Assembly (NCBI RefSeq): GCF_001886715.1
Contig: NZ_CP018082.1
Span: forward strand, 5,394,001-5,458,000
Source of the DNA: Nocardia mangyaensis
Lineage (GTDB): Bacteria > Actinomycetota > Actinomycetes > Mycobacteriales > Mycobacteriaceae
Reading direction: 5' to 3'
DNA length: 64,000 bases
Below the pieces are notes generated by a model. That model was given only the letters and a program-made list of their open reading frames with translations. It had not been told where the DNA came from and made no database searches. Below, piece after piece: positions 19,625 to 28,583 of this stretch. How positions within the stretch are numbered: the first letter of the stretch is position 1; the number at the start of each line of letters is the position of its first letter. A program made the position numbers and the translations under genes.

Positions 19625-21337
19625 CTAAGCGTCTACGGTGACCGCTGCGTCATTCGCCGTGGCCTCGGCGGGCTTACGACGGCGCCTGCGCCGGGCGGGC
19701 TTGGCTTCGGCCGAAGTATCGCCGGCGTCAGCGGTGTCGGCCGGGGCCTGGTCGGCGGCGGTCTCGGTGCCGGAGTCGTTCGACTCGGTGTTCGCCTCGC
19801 CCGCCTCGCCGGAGCGGCGGCGGCGACGACGGCGGCGGGCGGGCTTGTCGCCCTCGGTGCCTTCGGCCTGGTCGGCGTCGCTGATCGCCTCGGTAGGCGT
19901 GCTGCCGTTCTCGGCGGGCTGGTCGGCCTTGCCGCCGCGGGTGCGACGACGGCTGCGGGTCGACTTGGGTCGCTCGGTGCGCTCCTCGACCACGTCGCCG
20001 TCCGCACGGGCGGGCGTGGCCTTGCGGATCACGCCCGTGACGCCCTCGGGGATGCCGAGTTCGGCGTACAGGTGCGGGGAGCTGGAGTAGGTCTCGGCGG
20101 GGTCGGCCATGTTCAGGCCGAGCGCCTTGTTGATCGACTCCCAGCGGTGCAACTCGTCCCAGTCGATGAGGGTGATCGCGACGCCGGTGCGGCCTGCGCG
20201 GCCGGTGCGGCCGATCCGGTGCACGTAGGTCTTCTCGTCCTCGGGGCACTGGTAGTTGATGACGTGGGTGACGTCGTCGATGTCGATACCGCGCGCGGCG
20301 ACATCGGTGGCGACGAGCACGTCGATCCCACCCTTGCGGAACTTGGTCAGCGCCTTCTCACGAGCGACCTGGTTGAGGTCACCGTGCACGGCACCGACAT
20401 TGAAACCGCGCTCGGCGAGATCGTCGGCCACCTTCTGCGCGGTGCGCTTGGTGCGGGTGAAGATCATCGTCGCGCCCCGCGACTCGGCCTGCAGCACCCG
20501 CGCGACCAGTTCGGCCTTGTCCATCGCGTGCGCGCGGTAGACGAACTGCTCGGTGCGGTCGTGCACCGCGGAATCGTTGGCCAGCTCGGCGCGGATGTGC
20601 GTCGGCTTGGTCAGGAAGGTGCGGGCCAGGGTGATGATCGGGCCGGGCATGGTCGCCGAGAACAGCATGGTCTGGCGTGCGGCGGGGACCATCGACAGGA
20701 TGCGCTCGATGTCGGGCAGGAAGCCCAGGTCGAGCATCTCGTCGGCCTCGTCGAGGACCAGCACGCCGATCTTGCCCAGGATGAGGTGGTTCTGGTTGGC
20801 CAGATCCAGTAGTCGGCCCGGGGTACCGACGACCACGTCGACACCGTCGCGCAGGGCGGCGATCTGGGTGTCGTAGGGGCGGCCACCGTAGATGGCGCAG
20901 ACCTTCAGCGAACCCTGGTGGTTGGTCAGGTACTTGCTCGCGTTCTCCAGGTCCTTGCTGACCTGGATGCACAGCTCGCGCGTCGGCACGATGACCAGGG
21001 CGCGCGGGGTGCCGTCGAGCGGGGTGGTTCCGGTGTCGGCGGTGGCGATGCGGTGCAGCAGCGGGACGCCGAAACCGAAGGTCTTACCCATGCCGGTGCG
21101 GGCCTGGCCGATGAGATCGTCACCGGCCAGGGCCAGCGGCAGGGTCAGTTCCTGAATCGCGAAGGTGCGTTCGATCCCGATCTCGCCGAGCGCGCGCACG
21201 ATTTCGGGGCGCACGCCCAATTCGGCGAAACTCGGCGGGATGTGGGTGGTGTCCAGTTCGGCCGTCAGGAGGTTGTCGGTCAAGCCGGGTTCCTGTTCGA
21301 CAGTGATCTTGCTCAGGGTTCGTGCCTTCCTCGTCAT
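19625..21337 (-). CDS. rhlE: ATP-dependent RNA helicase RhlE-type (DEAD-box)
   Basis: 570-residue DEAD-box helicase, orthologue of Rv3211. Motifs in order: Q-motif region FAELGVRPEIVRALGEIG, motif I ARTGMGKT, Ib TPGRLLD, II LDEADEMLD, III SATMP, IV-V TDVAARGIDID, VI HRIGRTGRAG. After about residue 430 it carries a long low-complexity tail with arginine blocks (RRRRRRRR twice) separated by acidic stretches, typical of RNA-binding tails in actinobacterial RhlE. It unwinds structured RNA, probably in ribosome or mRNA turnover. ATG at 21337; the ribosome site is weak, and the frame is open further upstream. Confidence 0.93.
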   Translation of the reverse strand: MTRKARTLSKITVEQEPGLTDNLLTAELDTTHIPPSFAELGVRPEIVRALGEIGIERTFAIQELTLPLALAGDDLIGQARTGMGKTFGFGVPLLHRIATADTGTTPLDGTPRALVIVPTRELCIQVSKDLENASKYLTNHQGSLKVCAIYGGRPYDTQIAALRDGVDVVVGTPGRLLDLANQNHLILGKIGVLVLDEADEMLDLGFLPDIERILSMVPAARQTMLFSATMPGPIITLARTFLTKPTHIRAELANDSAVHDRTEQFVYRAHAMDKAELVARVLQAESRGATMIFTRTKRTAQKVADDLAERGFNVGAVHGDLNQVAREKALTKFRKGGIDVLVATDVAARGIDIDDVTHVINYQCPEDEKTYVHRIGRTGRAGRTGVAITLIDWDELHRWESINKALGLNMADPAETYSSSPHLYAELGIPEGVTGVIRKATPARADGDVVEERTERPKSTRSRRRTRGGKADQPAENGSTPTEAISDADQAEGTEGDKPARRRRRRRRSGEAGEANTESNDSGTETAADQAPADTADAGDTSAEAKPARRRRRRKPAEATANDAAVTVDA

Positions 21338-21771
21338 TGCATCTCGCACGCACGAGGTGGGGCGGGCCGGTCGGCCCGCGACGACCACATATCCGCCTGT
21401 GATACCCACCGGGCCCTCGCCGATCGCGGAGTGCGTCATCGGCGCGGCACATCGGTGATGCGGATTCGGTGCGCGCACATTTTCCTGGTCAACGCCGCCG
21501 TCCGCCCGCGCTGCGCACCGGTGGATTGTCGCGTCCACCGGGGTACCGGGGCGACGAAACTAGCGTTGTCCACGGTGATTGTAGCGTGATAATGTGCGCA
21601 AACCGAATTTCCGCGCGGCGTCACGCTGCCCGAAATCAGGTCTGATCAGGGTCGCCACCCGCACCGATGGTGTGTCGCAGCGCAATTCGAGGATGCCGGA
21701 TTCCGCGCGTGTCCGCCGATGTAATCGAGCTCACTTGGTACCGGCGGTACCGGGTGTGAGACATTCATGAC
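21338..21771. promoter_or_regulatory. 434-bp divergent region between rhlE and alpha/beta-hydrolase gene
   Basis: No gene seen. A TACAAT -10-like box on the minus strand at 21578-21583 would give rhlE a leader of about 230 nt; on the plus strand TTGTCC-N16-GATAAT near 21565-21592 could serve the hydrolase gene. Both are guesses from consensus only. Confidence 0.3.
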
Positions 21772-22824
21772 GTGAGCATCACCGAGACCGTCACCACTGC
21801 CGCGCGCAACGCGTGGGCGCTGAGCTTCGGCGCCGGTATCGAGCCCGTCGACCCGACGCCCTCGACCGTGCTGTGGGACGAGCCGCACCGCCTGCTGCGT
21901 CGCTACCATACCGAAATATCCTCTGCCACAACGGATTCCGCTGTGCTTCTGGTACCGCCGCTGGCCGCGCCCGCCACCTGTTTCGACCTGCGGCCCGACC
22001 AGAGCCTGGCGCGGCACCTGGTGCGGTCGGGTCGTGCGCCGTATCTGGTCGACTACGGCGAGATGTCGTTCGCGGACCGTCGCATGGGTTTCGAGGACTG
22101 GGTCACCGACATCCTGCCCGAGGCGATCCTGCGGGCCAGCGCCGATCGTGGCGGCGCACCCGTCGACCTGGTCGGCTGGTCGATCGGTGGGGTGTTCGCC
22201 CTGCTCACCGCGGCCGCGAATCCCGAACTACCGATCCGCTCGGTGACCGGCGTCGGCCCGCCGCTGGACTACGACAAGATGATCGGCATCCCGCAGTTAC
22301 GCGCGGTCGCCGGGCTGACCGGCGGTCTGGCGATGACCACGGCCGTGCGAGCCGCAGGCGGCATCCCCGCCTCGCTGACCCGGATCGCCTACCGCCTCGC
22401 CGCCATCGACCGCGAACTGGCGCGACCGCTGTTCGTCGCGACCAATCTGGCCAAGACCGACACGCTGGCCAAAATGGAATCGATCGACCGATTCCAGGCC
22501 GCCATGCCCGGCTACCCCGGCCGCTTCTACGGCCAGCTCTGGGGCCGGTTCATGCTCGCCAACGACATCGGCAAGGGCAAGATCGAACTACGCGACCGCA
22601 CGATCGAACTCGCCGACGTGCGCGTGCCGGTCCTGCTGGTCGGCGGCACCGCCGACGTGATCACCCCGAAGTCCGCCGTCGAGGCCGGTCTGCGCACCCT
22701 GACCGGCTCCCCCTCGGTCACCTACGAGATCGCCCCCGGCAGCCACCTCGGCATCCTCGCCGGCCCCGACGCCCGCGACACCACCTGGACCTACCTCGAC
22801 AAGTTCCTGGCCGAACGCGATTGA
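21772..22824 (+). CDS. Alpha/beta-hydrolase (PHA-synthase/PhaC-like fold)
   Basis: 350-residue cytoplasmic hydrolase. The nucleophile elbow is VGWSIGG (Gly-x-Ser-x-Gly) near residue 141; the segment VLLVPPLAAPATCFDLRPDQSLARHLV and the YLVDYG strand resemble the PhaC/lipase-like subgroup, but PhaC proper has Cys in the elbow, so this is a serine hydrolase or acyltransferase rather than a PHA synthase. Acid and histidine are likely in GGTADVITP and GSHLGIL. Overlaps no neighbour; the ferritin-like gene begins 28 bp downstream. Confidence 0.8.
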   Translation: MSITETVTTAARNAWALSFGAGIEPVDPTPSTVLWDEPHRLLRRYHTEISSATTDSAVLLVPPLAAPATCFDLRPDQSLARHLVRSGRAPYLVDYGEMSFADRRMGFEDWVTDILPEAILRASADRGGAPVDLVGWSIGGVFALLTAAANPELPIRSVTGVGPPLDYDKMIGIPQLRAVAGLTGGLAMTTAVRAAGGIPASLTRIAYRLAAIDRELARPLFVATNLAKTDTLAKMESIDRFQAAMPGYPGRFYGQLWGRFMLANDIGKGKIELRDRTIELADVRVPVLLVGGTADVITPKSAVEAGLRTLTGSPSVTYEIAPGSHLGILAGPDARDTTWTYLDKFLAERD

Positions 22825-22852
22825 TCGCCGATCAGGACTAAGGTTGGCGAAC

Positions 22853-23542
22853 ATGGGAGCACAGACCTCTGCCGTGCCGGATGTTGTCACGGGCGAGCCA
22901 CTCGCCGCCGATCACCCGGGGGTGACCGAACTGTTCGCGGTCATCGCCTATGGCGAGGTGTCCGCGTTCTATCGGCTCGCCGAGGAAGCCAAGCTGGCGC
23001 CCTCACTGCGCGGTCGGGTGGCGGTGGCCAAGATGGCCGCGGCGGAGCTGGCGCACTTCGAGACGCTGGAGGCGGCACTGGCCGCGCGCGGCGCCGACGC
23101 CGAGGCGTCGATGGCGCAGTATCAGGGCGCGCTCGACTCCTACCACGCCTCCACCGACCCCTCGACCTGGCTCGAGTCGATGGTGAAGTTCTACGTCGGT
23201 GACGGCCTGGCCGCCGACTTCTACTCCGAGATCGTCGGCGTGCTGCCCGCCGAGGTCGCCGAGGTGGTGCGCGAGGTGCTCGCCGAGACCGGCCACTCGC
23301 AGTTCGTGGTCGACGAGGTGCGCAGCGCGGTGGCGGCCAGCCGCTCCGAGCGCGACCGCCTCACTCTGTGGGGACGCAGGCTGCTCGGCGAGGCGATCAC
23401 CCAGGCCCAGTACGTGATGGCCCAGCGCGACGAGCTCGCAGAGCTGGTGCTGGCCGCGACCGGCGATCTCAACGGCATCGCCACACTGTTCGACCGGATG
23501 CAGGAGCGCCACGCCGCCCGGATGGCCGAACTCGGGCTCTAG
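22853..23542 (+). CDS. Ferritin-like diiron fold protein (Rv3210c-like)
   Basis: 229 residues, four-helix-bundle protein of the tRNA-hydroxylase-like/ferritin-like superfamily, equivalent to Rv3210c. Candidate diiron ligands are Glu in YGEVSAFYRL, Glu/His in AAAELAHFE, Glu in FYSEIVG and Glu/His in ETGHSQFV, spaced as in ExxH carboxylate-bridged sites. Substrate not known. In mycobacteria the gene is oriented differently relative to rhlE, here it follows the hydrolase. Followed by a strong hairpin at 23550-23589. Confidence 0.8.
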   Translation: MGAQTSAVPDVVTGEPLAADHPGVTELFAVIAYGEVSAFYRLAEEAKLAPSLRGRVAVAKMAAAELAHFETLEAALAARGADAEASMAQYQGALDSYHASTDPSTWLESMVKFYVGDGLAADFYSEIVGVLPAEVAEVVREVLAETGHSQFVVDEVRSAVAASRSERDRLTLWGRRLLGEAITQAQYVMAQRDELAELVLAATGDLNGIATLFDRMQERHAARMAELGL

Positions 23543-23549
23543 ACCATGG

Positions 23550-23589
23550 CCGGGCGCGACCGCGCCGCACACGGCACGGTCGCGCCCGG
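23550..23589. terminator. Bidirectional hairpin between ferritin-like and secreted-protein genes
   Basis: CCGGGCGCGACCG pairs perfectly with CGGTCGCGCCCGG around a 14-base loop, between convergent stops at 23542 and 23594. Confidence 0.8.
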
Positions 23590-23593
23590 TTAC

Positions 23594-23959
23594 TCAGTTT
23601 TCGTCGGCGCTGCCCGAGGCGGCGTCACCGGCCGCGTCGGCGGCCGAGCCCGCCGCGCTCCCGGAGTACTTGGCCGTCGAGCCCGCGATGCTGCTGCCGG
23701 TGCCGAGCACGCTCAACAAGCTCCCGACGCCAGGAAAGGCCAGGCCCGCGAAGTAGCTCGCGGCCGAGCTACCGGAACCGAGTGCGCCGAGCAGAGCGCC
23801 CGTCGAGGCGCTGCCCGCGCCCAGCTCGGCGCTGCCCGCCGCGGCGGAGGCGCTGCCCGCGGCCAGCCCTGGCGCGGCGGAGGCCGGTGCTCCGACGGCG
23901 AGCGTCATGGCGATTCCCGCGGTGAGCGCGACGGCATATCCGAACCTACGTGTGGTCAT
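23594..23959 (-). CDS. Small secreted Ala/Ser/Gly-rich protein
   Basis: 121 residues. N-terminal signal peptide MTTRRFGYAVALTAGIAMTLAVG with a likely cleavage after APASA-A. The mature part is almost wholly Ala, Ser and Gly with a short hydrophobic middle (YFAGLAFPGVGSLLSVLG) and ends SADEN. No cysteine, no repeat of fixed period. Unknown function; such proteins are common in nocardial cell envelopes. Convergent with the ferritin-like gene. Confidence 0.7.
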   Translation of the reverse strand: MTTRRFGYAVALTAGIAMTLAVGAPASAAPGLAAGSASAAAGSAELGAGSASTGALLGALGSGSSAASYFAGLAFPGVGSLLSVLGTGSSIAGSTAKYSGSAAGSAADAAGDAASGSADEN

Positions 23960-24170
23960 GAGATCAACCCCTTGATCGGCCCGCCACCCTGCGGCACGGA
24001 CCTGCTGTAGCAGAAACAGCCGGACGAACATAATGGTCATCCGACCTGTACGGATTACAGCATGAAAGACTTTGTAACGCGGGACAATCGAGTAATTCGT
24101 GAACGTTCGATGAAGCGCCGGGGTCAAGCGCGCCGGGCCACCACTCAACGCTCCGATTACACTGCCAGTC

Positions 24171-25406
24171 GTGCTTGCACCGGAGCGGCGGACGCGCGCC
24201 GACATCTTCGCCGCGGTGACGATCGCCGTCGCCCTCGTGGTGGCCGCGGTCGTGGTGTGGGCGCGCGCCGACGCGACCGGGACCGAGTCGGTCACCGCCG
24301 ACTCCCCCGCCCCGACCGTCACCGCGGCCACCCAGCTGCCCGCCGAGCTGCGGGAACTGTGGCATGCGCCCGACGGGTCGAGCGGGCGGGCCCTCACCTC
24401 CGGCAATGTAGCGGTGACCGGGAACGACGGGACCGTGAGCGGACGGGATCCGGCCACCGGTGAGCAGCGCTGGTGGTATCACCGCGACATGCCGCTGTGC
24501 GGGGTGGAATCGCAGTTCGGCACCGTCATCGCCACCTATCGCGATCAGCGCGGGTGCAGCCAGACCACCATGCTCGAAGCCGACACCGGCGAGCGGCGCG
24601 TCGCGCGCAGCAGCTACATGGACGACGCCATCCGCCTCACCGGCGATGGCACGTACCTGCTGGCGCTCGGCCCCGACCGGCTGGAGATGTGGCGCTCGGA
24701 TCTGGTGCGCACCCTGGAGTACGGCTATGTCGACGCCCCGGTGAACCCGAACACCCAGCCGCGCTCGGGCTGCGCGCTGCGCTCGGCCGCCTCGAGCTCC
24801 GCGCGCCTGTCCGTGCTCGAACGCTGCCCCGGCGACACCACCGACCGGCTGACCGTGCTGAATCCGGCACCGAAGGAAGCGACCCACCCCGAGGAACACG
24901 GCTCCCGCGTGCTCACCGCGCCCGGCGCCGATTCCCCGGAGCTGCGCGTGGTCGCGGTGTCGGAGAACAAGACCGCGGTCTACTACCCACCCACCGAACC
25001 CACCGCGACGGGCCCCGGGCTACCCGCCCGGATCGCCGTGCACGACGGCACCGGCAACGAGATCGCGACGCACCCACTGGACGCGCCGTGGAGCGAGCGC
25101 GCCACCGTCACCCGAATCGGCACGGCGGCCTACATCTTCACCGGCGACAGCCTGATCGCCTTGAGCCCGAACACCTTGCAACCGGCGTGGACCGTGCCCG
25201 ATGTCCTCGGCACCCCGGCGGTGATGGCGGGCCGGCTGCTCGTCCCGGTCGCCGAAGGACAGCTCGCGCTCGACACCTCCGACGGCAGTACCGTCGCCCG
25301 GATCCCGGTCCAGCGCAGTGGCTATCAGGGCGAGGTCATCTCCACCGCCGTCCTCGGCGACACGGTGTTCGAACGGCGCGGCGGACAGTTGTACGCGCTC
25401 GGCTGA
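24171..25406 (+). CDS. Membrane-anchored PQQ-like beta-propeller protein (Rv3212-like)
   Basis: 411 residues, equivalent to Rv3212. One N-terminal signal anchor (IFAAVTIAVALVVAAVVVWA, about 12-32), a Pro/Ala-rich linker, then beta-propeller repeats recognisable from the W/Y-containing blades (DPATGEQRWWYHRDM, SLIALSPNTLQPAWTVPD, GGQLYALG). Four cysteines (CGVES, GCSQT, SGCALR, ERCPG) may pair outside the membrane. Probably an extracytoplasmic scaffold or binding protein. Starts at a GTG; the phosphatase gene follows 27 bp later. Confidence 0.85.
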   Translation: MLAPERRTRADIFAAVTIAVALVVAAVVVWARADATGTESVTADSPAPTVTAATQLPAELRELWHAPDGSSGRALTSGNVAVTGNDGTVSGRDPATGEQRWWYHRDMPLCGVESQFGTVIATYRDQRGCSQTTMLEADTGERRVARSSYMDDAIRLTGDGTYLLALGPDRLEMWRSDLVRTLEYGYVDAPVNPNTQPRSGCALRSAASSSARLSVLERCPGDTTDRLTVLNPAPKEATHPEEHGSRVLTAPGADSPELRVVAVSENKTAVYYPPTEPTATGPGLPARIAVHDGTGNEIATHPLDAPWSERATVTRIGTAAYIFTGDSLIALSPNTLQPAWTVPDVLGTPAVMAGRLLVPVAEGQLALDTSDGSTVARIPVQRSGYQGEVISTAVLGDTVFERRGGQLYALG

Positions 25407-25433
25407 GCGCGCGGCGCCTGCCATGATGGAGAC

Positions 25434-26051
25434 ATGTCCGCACCCGACGCCCGACTGGTCCTGCTGCGCCACGGGGAAACCACCTGGTCCAGTCAGCGAC
25501 GGCACACCAGCCACACCGACCTGCCACTGACCGAGCTCGGCGAGGCGCAGGCCACCGCCGCCGGGCTGGTCCTGACCTCGCTCGAGCTGCGCGATCCGCT
25601 CGTGTTCACCAGCCCGCGATTGCGGGCGCGCACGACCGCGGAGCTGGCCGGGTTGCCGCACGCCGAGGTCGACGAGGACCTGGTCGAATGGGACTACGGC
25701 GACTACGAGGGCATCACCACCGCCCAGATCCGCGAGTCGGTCCCCGGCTGGACGGTGTGGACCGCACCGGTGCCCGGCGGCGAGACGGCCGAGCAGGTGG
25801 GCGCTCGGGCCGATCGGGTGCTGGGCCGGGTCGAACCGGTGCTGCCCGAGCGCGATGTGGTGCTCGTCGGCCACGGGCACTTCTCGCGGGTGCTGATCGC
25901 GCGCTGGGCGGAGTTCGGGGTGCGCGAGGGCCGCCGGTTCGCGATGTCGACCGGCGCGGTCAGCGTGCTCGGCTTCGACCACGACGCGCACACCATCTGG
26001 GCCCACAACCTGACCGTCCGCACCGAACCGACCGAAGGAGCCGCCCGATGA
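25434..26051 (+). CDS. Histidine phosphatase (phosphoglycerate-mutase-like, Rv3214-type)
   Basis: 205-residue histidine-phosphatase superfamily member, equivalent to Rv3214 (gpm2), which is known as an acid phosphatase rather than a mutase. Catalytic motif LLRHGET with the phosphohistidine near residue 14, arginine in SPRLRARTTAEL, acid in DLVEWDYGDYEG, second His in LVGHGHFSRVL. Its TGA overlaps the ATG of the next acetyltransferase (ATGA). Confidence 0.9.
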   Translation: MSAPDARLVLLRHGETTWSSQRRHTSHTDLPLTELGEAQATAAGLVLTSLELRDPLVFTSPRLRARTTAELAGLPHAEVDEDLVEWDYGDYEGITTAQIRESVPGWTVWTAPVPGGETAEQVGARADRVLGRVEPVLPERDVVLVGHGHFSRVLIARWAEFGVREGRRFAMSTGAVSVLGFDHDAHTIWAHNLTVRTEPTEGAAR

Positions 26052-26533
26052 GCGCGGTCGTGCGCCGCGCCGTTCCCGCCGATGTGACCGCGATGGTCGG
26101 GCTCGTCCACGATCTGGCCGAGTACGAGAAGGCGCCCGCCGAGTGCACCCTCACCGACCCGCAACTGCACGCGGCGCTGTTCGGTCCGGCCCCAGCGCTG
26201 TTCGCACACGTCGCCGAGCGCGACGGCGTCGTGGTGGGCTGTGCGATCTGGTTTCTGAACTACTCCACCTGGGACGGCGTGCACGGCATCCATCTGGAGG
26301 ACCTGTATGTGCGGCCGGAGACCCGCGGCAGCGGCCTCGGACGCGCCCTGATCGCAGCGCTGGCCGCCGAGGCGGTCGAGCGCGGCTACAGCAGGGTGTC
26401 GTGGTCGGTGCTCACCTGGAACACCCCGTCGATCGCCTTCTACGAATCACTCGGTGCCGCACCGCAGGACGAGTGGATCGGTTATCGGCTCTCGGGTGCC
26501 GAACTGGCCGCACTCGCCGGCTCCGGGAGCTGA
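26048..26533 (+). CDS. GNAT-family acetyltransferase (diamine acetyltransferase-like)
   Basis: 161 residues. Standard GNAT features: VRRAVPADVTAMVGLVHDLAEYEKAP at the N-terminus as in spermidine/diamine acetyltransferases, acetyl-CoA loop RPETRGSGLGRALI, and final strand NTPSIAFYESLGA. Coupled to the phosphatase through ATGA overlap. Substrate likely a small amine, by family only. Confidence 0.85.
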   Translation: MSAVVRRAVPADVTAMVGLVHDLAEYEKAPAECTLTDPQLHAALFGPAPALFAHVAERDGVVVGCAIWFLNYSTWDGVHGIHLEDLYVRPETRGSGLGRALIAALAAEAVERGYSRVSWSVLTWNTPSIAFYESLGAAPQDEWIGYRLSGAELAALAGSGS

Positions 26534-26538
26534 GTCAT

Positions 26539-26870
26539 ATGCATATCGCATCACCGCACCAGTGGCCGGGTACGCCCGCCGAAGCCGTCGCGTTGCAGGA
26601 CGCACTGCGGCCACTGGTGCGCGCCGAAAACCCGGCGCCGCCGCAATACCGCACCGCCGCCGGAATTGATTCGGCCCATGCCGAGGACGGCACAGTCGCG
26701 ACCGCTGCGGTAATTGTCGATATGAACACCCTGGAAACCATCGAAACAGCCGTCGCACACGGGATTTCGACATTCATATCGGGGTGCTCACCACGGGATT
26801 CCGGCAGCCCGAGACCACCCGCAGGGCCGATCGGCTGTGCCGCGCGGCATTGCGCGCGGCGACGGCCTGA
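26539..26870 (+). pseudogene. nfi: Remnant of endonuclease V gene (internal deletion and frame change)
   Basis: The first ~76 codons from ATG 26539 read HQWPGTPAEAVALQDALR ... YRTAAGIDSAHAEDG ... AAVIVDMNTLETIETAVAHG, the N-terminus of endonuclease V (deoxyinosine repair) including the catalytic Asp of AGID. After AVAHG the frame loses resemblance, but another frame ending at TGA 26868-26870 reads GFRQPETTRRADRLCRAAL, which resembles the family's C-terminal helix. About 120-130 residues from the middle are missing, including other catalytic acids. The in-frame continuation runs to a stop at 26901. Not functional as a nuclease. Confidence 0.65.
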
Positions 26871-27332
26871 CTACCGAGGTTCCTCGGGCAGCTCGCCGTA
26901 GTCCTGGGCCATCCACCGGCTCGACGCGGGCGCGAACAGCGCGACGATCGCGCCAACCACCACGATCCCCAGCAGGCTGCCGAACAGCGGCTGATGGGAG
27001 TCGGTGAGCAGCGACCACACCACCGGCAGCAACAGCACCTGGGCGATGACCGCGACGGCACGGCCCCACCGCCTGCCGGTGAACAGCGCGATCCCGGCCG
27101 CGAGCACGCCACCGAAGAGCACCGCGAACCAGATCGCCGTGCCGACGCCGCTGGCCATCGACTGGTCGTGGCCGTTCATCGCCCGCACGATCAACACGAT
27201 CGCGGTGACCACCCCGGCCATCCCCTCCAGCGCGACCAGTCCACCGGCCACCCGCACCGTCGTCGGAATGCCGGTCGGCACCTGGTCGCCGCTGCCCTGC
27301 TGGTCTCCATCGGTCACGTCGTGCTCAGTCAC
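26871..27332 (-). CDS. Four-helix membrane protein (Rv3217c-like)
   Basis: 153 residues, equivalent by position to Rv3217c. Short polar N-terminus, then four hydrophobic segments (about 27-49, 66-85, 88-110, 113-135: for example AIWFAVLFGGVLAAGIALF and LFGSLLGIVVVGAIVALFAP) and an acidic tail DYGELPEEPR. No recognised domain. GTG start at 27332. Convergent with the endonuclease V remnant, stop to stop. Confidence 0.75.
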   Translation of the reverse strand: MTEHDVTDGDQQGSGDQVPTGIPTTVRVAGGLVALEGMAGVVTAIVLIVRAMNGHDQSMASGVGTAIWFAVLFGGVLAAGIALFTGRRWGRAVAVIAQVLLLPVVWSLLTDSHQPLFGSLLGIVVVGAIVALFAPASSRWMAQDYGELPEEPR

Positions 27333-27382
27333 CCGCCCAGCCTACGACCCCGGCCCCGCACCCCCGACCCCTAGGGAGGGGC

Positions 27383-27477
27383 GTTCGCGGCCCGGCCCGC
27401 CGGTCAGGTGCCGCGGCGTAGGCGACGAAGGAGCAAGCCGCGGTGCCTGACCGGCGGGCCCCACAGGGGCCGCGAAC
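27383..27477. repeat. 95-nt imperfect palindrome
   Basis: Left arm 27383-27417 (from GTTCGCGGCCC through GCCCGCCGGTCAGG to GCCGCGGC) pairs with right arm 27437-27477, interrupted by about 6 extra bases (CTGTGG-like) on the right arm and two mismatches; loop of about 19 bases at 27418-27436. It lies between the divergent membrane-protein and diacylglycerol-kinase genes, 25 bp before the latter's start, so it is not a simple terminator of either. Confidence 0.75.
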
Positions 27478-27501
27478 ACGCCGTGCCGCAGGCGCGGCAA
27501 G

Positions 27502-28455
27502 ATGGGCACAGTGCGGACGCTGCTCATCGTCAATCCCAATGCCACTTCGACCACCCCGGCGACCCGGGATCTGCTCGCGCACGCGCTGGAGAGCCGAACG
27601 CAGCTGACCGTTGCGCACACCCAGCATCGCGGGCATGCGGCCGAACTGGCCCAGTGGGCGTCCACGCAGGAAATGGACCTGATCGTCGTGCACGGCGGCG
27701 ATGGGACGGTCAACGAGACCATCAACGGTTTCCTGCCGCTGCCGCAGGTGGACGACGGCCAGGTGTGGCGGCCGCGGCTGGGGATCATCCCCGGTGGCTC
27801 GGCCAATGTGTTCGCCCGCGCGCTCGGCATCTCCCCCGATCCGGTGACCGCGACCAATCAGCTCATCGATCTGCTCGGCCGCGACGCCGATCGCCGGATC
27901 GGGCTCGGCCTCGCCGACGATCGATGGTTCACCTTCTCGGCGGGAGTCGGTCTCGACGCCGATGTCTGCGAGGCGATCGACGCCGCCCGGGCAAAGGGCC
28001 GCAAAGCCACGCCCGCGCGCTATCTGCGGACCACGGTGCGCCAGTTCTTTCGCGCCAGACGACGGGAACCGAGTGCCACGGTCGAGGTTGCCGGACACGA
28101 TCCGGTCGAGCAGGTGTATTACGCCTTCGTCACGAATTCGAGTCCGTGGACCTATCTCGAGGACCGCCCGATTCGCACCAATCCCACGACAACCTTCGAA
28201 ACCGGACTCGGGGTGTTCGCGGTGCGGTCGATGAGCGTGACGCGCACGCTGCTGCTTGCCCGCCAGTTGCTGGCCGAGAATGGAAACCCCAAGTCAGGTG
28301 CGCTCTTTCGCGCCGACGACGTGCCTTCGGTGCGGATCGAGACCGACTCCGAGATCGGCCTGCAAATCGATGGCGACTTCATCGGAAAACGCAAGATGGT
28401 GCATTTCACATCAGTGCCCCGGGTCCTCGATGTGGTAGCCCCCAAGCCTTCCTGA
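27502..28455 (+). CDS. Diacylglycerol/lipid kinase (DagK-like, Rv3218-type)
   Basis: 317 residues with the diacylglycerol-kinase catalytic fold: LLIVNPNATS at the N-terminus, the nucleotide loop VVHGGDGTVNETING, and IIPGGSANVFARALG. C-terminal part ends with IETDSEIGLQIDGDFIG, the beta-sandwich half. Phosphorylates a lipid alcohol with ATP; substrate unproven. ATG at 27502 used; an in-frame GTG three codons on is also possible. Equivalent to Rv3218, directly before whiB1. Confidence 0.9.
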   Translation: MGTVRTLLIVNPNATSTTPATRDLLAHALESRTQLTVAHTQHRGHAAELAQWASTQEMDLIVVHGGDGTVNETINGFLPLPQVDDGQVWRPRLGIIPGGSANVFARALGISPDPVTATNQLIDLLGRDADRRIGLGLADDRWFTFSAGVGLDADVCEAIDAARAKGRKATPARYLRTTVRQFFRARRREPSATVEVAGHDPVEQVYYAFVTNSSPWTYLEDRPIRTNPTTTFETGLGVFAVRSMSVTRTLLLARQLLAENGNPKSGALFRADDVPSVRIETDSEIGLQIDGDFIGKRKMVHFTSVPRVLDVVAPKPS

Positions 28456-28583
28456 GCGCCGAACACGCAGAAAATCTCCCGGTTGCGCTGCGAAAACCAG
28501 GAGACGCGAGTACAAAGGACCGGGCAGGTCCCCCTGTGGGGCCCTCTACAGCGTGAGCTTCCCCACGGTGCGCCGGACACCTA

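Noticed and set aside
21772..22824. PHA synthase
   Set aside because: The fold resembles PhaC, but the elbow residue is Ser, not the Cys needed, so I call it only an alpha/beta-hydrolase.
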